Assembly (NCBI RefSeq): GCF_900114775.1
Contig: NZ_FOUE01000005.1
Location: 62,001 to 126,000, forward strand
Source of the DNA: Marinobacter zhejiangensis
GTDB taxonomy: Bacteria > Pseudomonadota > Gammaproteobacteria > Pseudomonadales > Oleiphilaceae
Direction: 5' to 3'
DNA length: 64,000 nucleotides
The translations under genes and the position numbers were made by a program. Below the pieces are notes generated by a model that was given only the letters and a program-made list of their open reading frames with translations, was not told the origin of the DNA and did not search any database. Below, piece by piece: positions 57,440 to 64,000 of the stretch. The first letter of the stretch is position 1; every line of letters starts with the position of its first letter.

Positions 57440-57588
57440 AATGCAAACCCCTGTTAGTCTGTTATATTCCTTCAGGAGCCTCTGATAGCCCTGAAAATTC
57501 CTTGAGTGTTCACACTTTATAACGATCAGCCAAGTAACAAAACAGCCGCCCGGCGCAGAGTGTCCGGGTAAGAACCAACTGGAACTTC

Positions 57589-58734
57589 ATGCAACGAGAC
57601 AGACGCCCTCTCAACCCCGAGCATCAGCTATCGCATCTACCCATGGCGGGCATCATCCGCGCACGGATGAAACGACTGTTCATCACTCTCGGAGCCCTTC
57701 TGGTTTGCCAGACGCTCGTGCTCTGGGCCGCCGAAGACCTGACTCTGTTTGAAGCCGCCTGGCTAACCATGACCACGGTCGTCACCGTGGGTTACGGCGA
57801 CTATGCCCCGCAGACAGCCATTGGCAGGATCAGCACCATTCTGGTGATGTTCATCGCCGCCATCACACTGATGACACTGATCATCAGTGACTTTATCGAG
57901 TATCGTTTTTACCGAAGGGAACGCATCTTAACCGGACGCTGGATCTACAAAATGAAAGACCACATTCTGATCATCAACACCCCAAGGCATGGTGGTGAAC
58001 AGTACTTCACCCGCATCGCTGCCCAGATACGCGCAGTTCCCGGTTACGAAACCGTCCCTATCCTGATTCTCACTCGAGCCTATCCCGGCGGCCTGCCTCC
58101 GGAGCTGGCCGACAACGGCCTGATTCACTACCACGCCAGCGGCAGCGAGCCCGGCGCCCTAAAGGCCGTCCAGGCAGGCGATGCCCGGCACATTCTGGTG
58201 CTCGCCGATGACGAATCAGACCCAACGTCCGACAGCCTGACGTTTGATATCTGCCACCGGCTCAGCGAAGCCAATCTAAGTAACCGTGTCATTGCCGAGA
58301 TCGTGCGGGATGAAAACCGTTCCCGGTTCTCGCAGCTGGGGATCAAAACCATGATTCGCCCCGTCCGAACCTACCCGGAAATCATGGTCAAGGCCGTAGT
58401 CGCTCCCGGCTCGGAGCGGGTACTGGAAGACATGTTCAATTACGAAGAGGATCACCCTCATCGTTACGACCTGGTTCTGGATGACCTGAACTGGGCTGAC
58501 ATCGTCAGTGCGCTGATCCGGCACGGCATCGGTACCGCACTGGCCTACATCAACCACGAGAATGAAGTGGTCTGCCACCCGGAAGTGAACGGGGAAATCG
58601 AAGGAAAAGGCCTGATTGTTCTGGTCAAATCCAAGGACACCCCCACCCTGGAAGTGGTTGAGGAAGCCCTGGATCGCTACCGCACCTTTCTAGACAAGTG
58701 GCACGATATGCAGGAAAAGGCAGGGAATGTATGA
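57589..58734 (+). CDS. Two-helix K+ channel with RCK-like domain
   Basis: Predicted potassium channel of 381 aa. Helix 1 is at about 29-47, the pore loop has the selectivity filter T-V-G-Y-G-D (66-71) in TTVVTVGYGDYAP, and helix 2 is at about 82-101. The cytoplasmic part (about 115-260) resembles an RCK/TrkA-N domain, but the usual G-x-G-x-x-G loop reads IINTPRHGGEQY, so NAD binding is doubtful. A second RCK-like lobe follows (about 275-375). It resembles MthK-type channels in layout. Divergent from glnE over 149 bp. Confidence 0.88.
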   Translation: MQRDRRPLNPEHQLSHLPMAGIIRARMKRLFITLGALLVCQTLVLWAAEDLTLFEAAWLTMTTVVTVGYGDYAPQTAIGRISTILVMFIAAITLMTLIISDFIEYRFYRRERILTGRWIYKMKDHILIINTPRHGGEQYFTRIAAQIRAVPGYETVPILILTRAYPGGLPPELADNGLIHYHASGSEPGALKAVQAGDARHILVLADDESDPTSDSLTFDICHRLSEANLSNRVIAEIVRDENRSRFSQLGIKTMIRPVRTYPEIMVKAVVAPGSERVLEDMFNYEEDHPHRYDLVLDDLNWADIVSALIRHGIGTALAYINHENEVVCHPEVNGEIEGKGLIVLVKSKDTPTLEVVEEALDRYRTFLDKWHDMQEKAGNV

Positions 58735-58744
58735 GGCCGCTTAC

Positions 58745-59599
58745 CTAGCAGCCCAGTAACGCCAACTGGAGCCTGCCAAGACCCTGGACCTGCATAGGGA
58801 CAGGGTTCGCTTTCAGGTCGTCTAACAGATTCACATCACCAGGCGAGCCAGCTGCCCTCACCGTATTACCCTCAAGCTTACTCTCAAGCTCACCCATCGC
58901 CGCTGACAACTCGCTGGTTACTTCGCCATTCAGCCAAAGCACACTGACACCATGAAAGAAACGGGTAACGGCATCTGCGTCCGCCGGTAGCGGCTCAGGC
59001 TCATGTATACCTGCCAGGTGGTAGCCCTGTTCCGCCTTGCTGATCAGGTTGATAAAAAAGGGCACTTGCTCAGCCAGCTTACGAGCCCAAACCAACAGTC
59101 GCGCCTCATCACCGGACTTTAACTCGAACTCCAGCTCGCACAACGGTACGGATTGGCGTCCGGATCGGATTTCTCCCGTGTCGAAAGCACACTCGATAAC
59201 CGCCTCACCGTCATCAAGCATCACAACCTGGCGCTCAAAGTTTGTTTCAAACACCGGCCCAAGCTGCCCCAAGTCCAAATCATTCGCCAGGGAAGTCTTT
59301 GCCAGCAAGGAGAAATCCAGGTCCGCACTCGGTACCTCCCACTCCCATTCCTGACGGCGATGGGCACCATTGACGAATTCCCCCTGGGTTTTCAGGGTCT
59401 GGATAAAACACTCGCCCGCCTGCCGGATACGCAGTGCCGCCCGCCGCCGGTTCAAGTCAGCCTCGCCAGTGTCGAAATAGGTGTTAATTAGTTGTTTTCT
59501 TGCCCCGGGCGACGCTCCTTCTTGGTCAAGCAACCACTCATAGGCCTGCCGGGAAGATTCCCGCGAGAGGGTGAGTTTGATTTCCAGTTCCTGAGCCAT
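58745..59599 (-). CDS. CYTH-domain protein (inorganic triphosphatase-like)
   Basis: Starts at ATG 59599 (MAQELEIKL), giving 284 aa. The CYTH signature E-x-E-x-K is at residues 4-8, with RRRAALRIRQAG, TLKTQG, ECAFDTGEI and LCELEFELKSGD following in order (about 1-200), so triphosphatase activity on inorganic triphosphate or similar is likely. E. coli YgiF has a CHAD domain afterwards; here only about 80 residues follow (about 205-284), too short for one. That tail has no recognisable motif. Confidence 0.88.
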   Translation of the reverse strand: MAQELEIKLTLSRESSRQAYEWLLDQEGASPGARKQLINTYFDTGEADLNRRRAALRIRQAGECFIQTLKTQGEFVNGAHRRQEWEWEVPSADLDFSLLAKTSLANDLDLGQLGPVFETNFERQVVMLDDGEAVIECAFDTGEIRSGRQSVPLCELEFELKSGDEARLLVWARKLAEQVPFFINLISKAEQGYHLAGIHEPEPLPADADAVTRFFHGVSVLWLNGEVTSELSAAMGELESKLEGNTVRAAGSPGDVNLLDDLKANPVPMQVQGLGRLQLALLGC

Positions 59600-59635
59600 G
59601 GCGAACCTTACAAAAGAGATGTTTTCCAGCATACA

Positions 59636-59672
59636 CAAAAAAACGGCGACCCGAAGGTCGCCGCTTTTTTTT
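59636..59672 (-). terminator. Terminator after the porin gene
   Basis: Perfect 8-bp stem CGGCGACC / GGTCGCCG around a CGAA loop, flanked by A-run and T-run. On the minus strand it follows the porin stop by about 28 nt. It also lies just upstream of the CYTH gene. Confidence 0.9.
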
Positions 59673-59700
59673 ACTTCAACTAAATCAGCTGAGGGCTGAA

Positions 59701-60666
59701 TCAGAAGTAGTAGGTAGCACCCAGAGCAACACCAGTTGTCTCCAGGTCGGCGTCAACACCACCGATAGTGGCTTCGCCGTCGATCCACTGCCCTTCAACG
59801 TACACGTACATGTTGTCAGACAGGTTGTGCAGCGCTTGAGCCAGTACGCGGTTGGCTTCGTCACCGTTGTCGAAATCAGAGAATTCGTAGCCCAGTGCGA
59901 AGTTGTTGGCACCCATGCTGTAAACACCCAGCAGGGAAGCCTTGTCCACAGCGTCCTTCACAGTTTCATAAGCGAAGGAAACGTTCAGGTCACCCAGGCC
60001 TTGAGAAACAGAGATACCGTAGGCGTTTTCGTTGGTACCAGGAGCGCCGCCGTCGTTGGAATCCACACCGAATGCTACAGTGGTGTCACCCATGGAGTAG
60101 GCAGCAGTCAGGATGAACGGCAGGTTGCTGTCGCCCTTGCCTTTGTCATCGGTATCGCCGTTAACCTGAACAGCAGCACCCAGGGTCAGACCACCGAAAG
60201 AAGGAGTCAGGTACTGAACCATGTCGCCTTCGCCAGTCGCGCCCAGGTCAGACACGCCGTAGAACTCGAAGTAATCGTTGATGTTGATAGCATCTTCGTA
60301 GATGGTGTCGTCAGAACCAACCCATACTTTACCGAAATCGCCTTTCACACCAATGTAGGCTTCATCCAGGCTGCTCAGGCCAGAGCTGCTAGACTTGTCG
60401 TCAGCGTCAAACTCAAATTCAGCCTTGAAGAAACCAGTCAGGCCTGGAGCAATTTCGTGCTCGTGCTTGATACCCAGGGTAGAGCCGTTATCCATATGCT
60501 CGTAACCGTGGTCGCCAACAGTTACACCGCCAGCCTTAACTTCAGAATCCTCGTAGGCAACGGCCAGCTGGATGTTACCGTAAACAGTCGGCATGTTGCT
60601 TTCAGCCAGGGCTGCGCCGGAGAAAGTAGCCGCTGCAATAGCTGATGCGATGAGCGTCTTTTTCAT
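59701..60666 (-). CDS. Gram-negative porin
   Basis: Outer-membrane trimeric beta-barrel porin of 321 aa. The signal peptide is MKKTLIASAIAAATFSGAALA, cleaved before ESNMPTVYGN, and the chain ends with aromatic Phe in GATYYF, the outer-membrane insertion signal. Alternating strands rich in Gly, Asp and Asn and the GVKGDFGKVWVGSDDTIYE segment (about 106, the constriction loop region) match general porins of marine gammaproteobacteria. Acidic composition fits a marine host. AGGAAG precedes the ATG. Selectivity unknown. Single-gene unit. Confidence 0.94.
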   Translation of the reverse strand: MKKTLIASAIAAATFSGAALAESNMPTVYGNIQLAVAYEDSEVKAGGVTVGDHGYEHMDNGSTLGIKHEHEIAPGLTGFFKAEFEFDADDKSSSSGLSSLDEAYIGVKGDFGKVWVGSDDTIYEDAININDYFEFYGVSDLGATGEGDMVQYLTPSFGGLTLGAAVQVNGDTDDKGKGDSNLPFILTAAYSMGDTTVAFGVDSNDGGAPGTNENAYGISVSQGLGDLNVSFAYETVKDAVDKASLLGVYSMGANNFALGYEFSDFDNGDEANRVLAQALHNLSDNMYVYVEGQWIDGEATIGGVDADLETTGVALGATYYF

Positions 60667-60683
60667 GTTGCGTCTTCCTTTTT

Positions 60684-60695
60684 TGAGTTAACTCA
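60684..60695. promoter_or_regulatory. 12-bp palindrome in the porin 5' leader
   Basis: TGAGTTAACTCA is a perfect palindrome 18 nt upstream of the porin ATG, just before the ribosome-binding site. It could be a regulator site that blocks initiation. No known regulator is assigned. Confidence 0.4.
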
Positions 60696-60781
60696 GGTTT
60701 TAGCTTTGTCGGGTTTTACCCGTTTTTTTAATGACTTCGACAATTAAGCCCAAGAACGCGCCCAATTGTGTGTCGTAAACA

Positions 60782-60797
60782 TGTCACTTTCGTGACA
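60782..60797. promoter_or_regulatory. Inverted repeat upstream of the porin gene
   Basis: TGTCAC-TTTC-GTGACA is an exact 6+4+6 inverted repeat 116 nt upstream of the porin start. The arms resemble a shortened form of CRP or FNR half-sites but the spacing of 4 is off, so I leave the regulator open. Confidence 0.45.
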
Positions 60798-61220
60798 AAT
60801 AGTAAATGGCGACTTATGTTTTAAGGCGCCCGGAATTGGGGCATCCACACCACTCCAATCCCAACCCTCAAACCGCCCGACTGATGCCATTTTCGGCTCC
60901 GCTGGCACTCTATTGCCACCGAATCGTTTTAGGTCAGTCACTTACACCGCTTACTTAAAGAAGTGTGTAATGGGCTATTTTTAATACAATGAATTCTTAT
61001 TTGCAAATTTTTATACCTGTTTTTTTAGTCCATTTTGTGACACAGGTAGATGGTTTTATAGCCATGCAATTCAGCCAACCGCTATTCAAAGCAAGGGCCA
61101 GAAATCATTTTCTTAATAAATATCAATACGATAATAGAAAAATAAAAATCGTGCGTGCCGCCAGCCACTCCCGAGCTCCAAACCAACGCACTCAATTGGC
61201 CTCTTTCTCACCGGTACGCA

Positions 61221-61679
61221 CTATTTCGAAGCCCCAGTCGTTTCCAGCAAAAACGTAACAGGGCCATCATTAACCAGGGAAACCTGCATATCAGCCCCGA
61301 AACGCCCCTCACCCACCTGATCAGGCCCTAGGACATCCCGCGCCAACCCAACAAAATAAAGATAGAGTTCACGGGCAACGTCTGGCGCTGCGGCGGTCGA
61401 AAACCCCGGGCGGGTTCCAGAGCCCGTATCGGCGGCCAAAGTGAATTGGGGTACAACCAACAACGACCCGGAAATATCACTCAGGCTACGGTTCATGCGC
61501 CCTTGGTCGTCAGGAAAAACACGGTAGGAAAGAATTTTTTTGCAGAGCAACTCTGCCTGGCCGGGCCCATCGTTACGCTCTACACCAAGCAATAACAACA
61601 GACCGGTGGAAATCTCAGAGACCCGCTCCCCATCCACGGAAACGCTCGCCTGAGTTACTCGTTGAATCAGTCCCTTCAT
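61221..61679 (-). CDS. dtd: D-aminoacyl-tRNA deacylase
   Basis: Removes D-amino acids and Gly mischarged on tRNA-Ala. Starts at ATG 61679 (MKGLIQRV), giving 152 aa. The NxGP motif is VNDGPVTFLLE (about 138-148). The SQFTL motif reads PQFTLAAD (about 79), i.e. Ser to Pro; I do not know how common that is. It lies 83 nt downstream of pip, an order conserved in Pseudomonas. Confidence 0.93.
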   Translation of the reverse strand: MKGLIQRVTQASVSVDGERVSEISTGLLLLLGVERNDGPGQAELLCKKILSYRVFPDDQGRMNRSLSDISGSLLVVPQFTLAADTGSGTRPGFSTAAAPDVARELYLYFVGLARDVLGPDQVGEGRFGADMQVSLVNDGPVTFLLETTGASK

Positions 61680-61762
61680 GTTCACTCTGCGAATTGACAC
61701 AGGAGGGGCGGGATTTTATCCGTCGCAGAGGGGTTCCCGCAAGTAACAGAGTGTTGCTGCAG

Positions 61763-62725
61763 TTACTCGCGCTTTTTCTCGATTTTAGCCACCACCTCAT
61801 CCACTGCCTTGATTAGCGCATCAACAATGGCGGGTTCAGAGGCCGAATGGCCGGCATCACGAATGATGTGAAGGTCGGCATCCGGCCAGACCCGACTCAG
61901 TGCCAGGGCATTATCCAATGGGCAGACCATGTCATAACGGCCATGCACAATGATACCGGGAATCCCTTCAAGTACAGACGTATTGTTGAGGATCTGATCG
62001 GGTTCAAGAAAGGCACGATTCATGAAGTAGTGGCACTCAATCCTGGCAAGTGCAATCGCCACATGGGGGTGGCCGAACCGATCCACTACCGCGGGATTCG
62101 GGTGCAGCGTTGCACAGCGCCCCTCCCAGACCGACCAGGCCTTCGCCGCCTGGATCTGCTCCAATTCGTTGGTGCTCGTCAGCCGGCGATAGTAGGCCGA
62201 CACCATATCGTGTCGTTCAGACTCTGGTATCGGCTCCAGGAAGTCTTCCCAGTAGTCGGGAAAGACCCGGCTGGCGCCTTCCTGATAAAACCAGTGAATA
62301 TCCTCTGGCCGACACAGGAAAATCCCCCTCAGGACCAACCCCATAACTCTTTCAGGGTGGGCCTGGGCGTACACCAGGCTCAACGTAGACCCCCAACTCC
62401 CCCCAAAGAGCAGCCACTTATCAATCCCAAGGAACTGCCGGACCTGCTCCATGTCCGCCACCAGGTCGGCTGTGGTGTTTCCCTCCAGCTCCGCCAACGG
62501 CGTTGAGCGACCTGCCCCCCGCTGGTCCAGCAGAATGATCCGGTAGCGCTCCGCGTCGAAGAAGCGGCGGTAATAGTCCTCACAACCGCCCCCAGGGCCG
62601 CCATGAACCACCAGCACCGGTATACCGGCCGGATTACCACTTTCTTCCAAGTATAACTCATGGGGCGCCGCCACACTCAGGCGGTGGCGGGCGTTAGGCT
62701 GGATTTCCGGGTATAGGTTCAGCAT
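61763..62725 (-). CDS. pip: Proline iminopeptidase
   Basis: Alpha/beta-hydrolase (S33 family) that releases N-terminal proline. I start at ATG 62725 (MLNLYPEIQP), giving 320 aa, the family length; the open frame upstream reaches into the typA terminator. The nucleophile elbow is G-G-S-W-G-S (Ser at about 111), with HGGPGGGCEDYY (oxyanion), the Asp in GRYDMVCP (about 265) and the His in DAGHSASEP (about 293). dtd follows on the same strand. Confidence 0.95.
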   Translation of the reverse strand: MLNLYPEIQPNARHRLSVAAPHELYLEESGNPAGIPVLVVHGGPGGGCEDYYRRFFDAERYRIILLDQRGAGRSTPLAELEGNTTADLVADMEQVRQFLGIDKWLLFGGSWGSTLSLVYAQAHPERVMGLVLRGIFLCRPEDIHWFYQEGASRVFPDYWEDFLEPIPESERHDMVSAYYRRLTSTNELEQIQAAKAWSVWEGRCATLHPNPAVVDRFGHPHVAIALARIECHYFMNRAFLEPDQILNNTSVLEGIPGIIVHGRYDMVCPLDNALALSRVWPDADLHIIRDAGHSASEPAIVDALIKAVDEVVAKIEKKRE

Positions 62726-62822
62726 GGCAGGTATGAAGGGTCCTGATCCGGCGAGTTTTACCGGAGTATGGCACGAAATCCGACACCCGACCCGAGCCTC
62801 CCTACAAAAAAAGGAACACCAC

Positions 62823-62855
62823 AAAAAAAGGCGACCCGGGAGGGGGCCGCCTTTC
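62823..62855 (-). terminator. Terminator after typA
   Basis: On the minus strand AAAGGCGGCC pairs with GGTCGCCTTT (one mismatch) and is followed by a seven-T run. It lies 30 nt past the typA stop, before pip. Confidence 0.85.
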
Positions 62856-62884
62856 ATACTTACTGCTCACCTCAGGCGAGCGGC

Positions 62885-64000
62885 TTACTTCTTGTGGGCG
62901 CGCTTACGCTCATTTTCAGTCAACAGCTTCTTACGAAGGCGGATTGACTTCGGCGTAACTTCCACCAGCTCATCGTCTTCGATGAACTCAAGCGCCTGCT
63001 CAAGGGTAAACTTGATCGGCGGTACCAGGCCAATCACTTCGTCCTTGCCGGACGCCCGCATGTTATCGAGCTTCTTACCCTTGGTCGGGTTAACGACAAG
63101 ATCATTGTCCCGGCTGTGAATACCACACAGCTGGCCTTCATAGATTTCCTGACCTGGATCCAGGAACAGCTTGCCACGGCTCTGCAGGGTCTCCAGGGAG
63201 TATGTCAGCGCCGTACCTGTCGCCATGGACACCAGCACACCGTTCTGACGACCTGTGACTTCACCGCTCTTGATCGGGCCATAGTGGCTAAAGGTGGAAG
63301 TCAGGATGCCGGTACCAGAGGTCATGGTCAGGAAGGTGTTCCGGAAACCAATCAGGCCACGCGCCGGGATAGTGTACTCAAGGCGCATACGCCCTTTTCC
63401 ATCCGGCGCCATGTTGGTCAGGTCGCCCTTACGCAGGCCCATCTGCTCCATCAGGGAACCCTGGTGCTGCTCCTCGATGTCGATGATGACGTTCTCGTAA
63501 GGCTCCTGCTTCTCGCCATCCACTTCCTTGATAACAACCATCGGGCGACCAACGGCCAGCTCGAAGTTCTCACGACGCATGCTCTCGATCAGGACCGACA
63601 GGTGCAGCTCACCACGTCCGGATACCTTGAACTTGTCCGCGGAGTCACCTTCTTCAACACGCAGGGCAACGTTGTGCAGCAGTTCCTTATCCAGGCGATC
63701 CTTGATGTTCCGGCTGGTGACGTACTTGCCTTCTTTACCACAGAACGGCGAGTCGTTGACCTGGAAGGTCATGGATACCGTCGGCTCATCAACCGTCAGC
63801 GGAGGCAGCGCCTCAACGTTGGACGGATCACACAGCGTGTCGGAAATGTACAACTCATCCAGACCGCTCACACAGACGATGTCGCCAGCCTGGGCCTCTT
63901 CAACTTCCACGCGCTGCAGACCGGAGTGCCCCATGATTTTGAGGATACGACCCTGACGCTTCTTGCCGTCAGCGCCCAACGCAGTCACCGCAGTATTGGT
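62885..64000 (-). CDS. typA: Translational GTPase TypA/BipA, 5' part outside window
   Basis: C-terminal 371 or so residues of the ribosome-binding GTPase TypA. The open frame continues through the right edge (the codons before the first in-frame GTG at 63988 read TNTA, continuing family sequence), so the GTPase domain lies outside. Seen here are part of domain II (RILKIMGHSGLQRVEVEEAQAGDIV), domain III (RDIKDRL-like segment with SGRGELHLSVLIE) and the C-terminal domain ending with LTENERKRAHKK. Residues such as GLIGFRNTFLTMTSGTGIL are diagnostic. Confidence 0.95.
   Translation of the reverse strand, partial: TNTAVTALGADGKKRQGRILKIMGHSGLQRVEVEEAQAGDIVCVSGLDELYISDTLCDPSNVEALPPLTVDEPTVSMTFQVNDSPFCGKEGKYVTSRNIKDRLDKELLHNVALRVEEGDSADKFKVSGRGELHLSVLIESMRRENFELAVGRPMVVIKEVDGEKQEPYENVIIDIEEQHQGSLMEQMGLRKGDLTNMAPDGKGRMRLEYTIPARGLIGFRNTFLTMTSGTGILTSTFSHYGPIKSGEVTGRQNGVLVSMATGTALTYSLETLQSRGKLFLDPGQEIYEGQLCGIHSRDNDLVVNPTKGKKLDNMRASGKDEVIGLVPPIKFTLEQALEFIEDDELVEVTPKSIRLRKKLLTENERKRAHKK

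Larger units (their letters stand above)
60667..61220. other. Noncoding region upstream of the porin gene
   Basis: 554 bp without a credible gene. The half next to the porin holds two palindromes (60684-60695 and 60782-60797). From about 60960 to 61150 the DNA becomes clearly A/T-rich, unlike the rest of the window. Short open frames on either strand (60744-60941 minus and 60989-61258 plus) have no homology-like sequence and no ribosome-binding site. Confidence 0.6.

Noticed and set aside
60989..61258. 89-aa open frame in the A/T-rich region upstream of the porin
   Set aside because: No good ribosome-binding site, overlaps the dtd end and has no recognisable domain; treated as noncoding.

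Overview
The window reads as core chromosome of a marine gammaproteobacterium close to Marinobacter (inference). Gene order over much of it follows the Pseudomonas chromosome: aroK-pilQPONM / ponA - maeB - rpmE - priA - argS - SPOR protein - hslVU; yqiA-cpdA-DUF1249-nudF-thiC / tolC; ilvE-glnE next to the LPS core locus; and dtd-pip-typA. The DNA is moderately GC-rich, densely packed and has many 1-4 nt start/stop overlaps. I saw no tRNA, rRNA, CRISPR array, insertion sequence, integrase or phage gene. Two genes run off the ends: aroK on the left and typA on the right.

Layout. 1-5.4 kb: end of aroK and the pilMNOPQ operon (type IV pilus alignment complex and secretin), reading leftward. 5.6-17.3 kb: penicillin-binding protein 1A, malic enzyme, ribosomal protein L31, PriA, ArgS, a SPOR-domain protein, the HslVU protease behind a convincing heat-shock (sigma-32) promoter, and a DUF971 protein. 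17.3-31.4 kb: housekeeping genes, namely a patatin-like protein with an altered nucleophile, PtsP, RppH, a HAD phosphatase, an imelysin-like lipoprotein, RlmI, a lone GcvH, YqiA, CpdA, a DUF1249 protein, NudF, ThiC behind a TPP riboswitch, and TolC.

31.5-53.4 kb is one large lipopolysaccharide inner-core locus: WaaA, two LpxL-type acyltransferases, an ELM1-family protein, six further glycosyltransferases, WaaF, the complete ADP-heptose pathway (GmhA, HldE, GmhB, HldD), an OpsX-like heptosyltransferase, a WavE-family protein, an O-antigen-ligase-like membrane protein with a G9 tract, and the Kdo kinase KdkA. KdkA together with an OpsX-like enzyme suggests a Haemophilus/Vibrio-style core built on one phosphorylated Kdo. 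Inside it, 46.6-51.4 kb is a more A/T-rich cassette. It holds a minimal HAD phosphatase, a nucleotidyltransferase-like/kinase fusion, a second nucleotidyltransferase, a glycosyltransferase and the WavE protein. It looks like a dedicated route to an activated core decoration and is the least described part of the window.

53.5-64 kb: IlvE, GlnE, a two-helix K+ channel with an RCK-like domain, a CYTH protein, a porin with a 554-bp upstream region, D-aminoacyl-tRNA deacylase, proline iminopeptidase and TypA.
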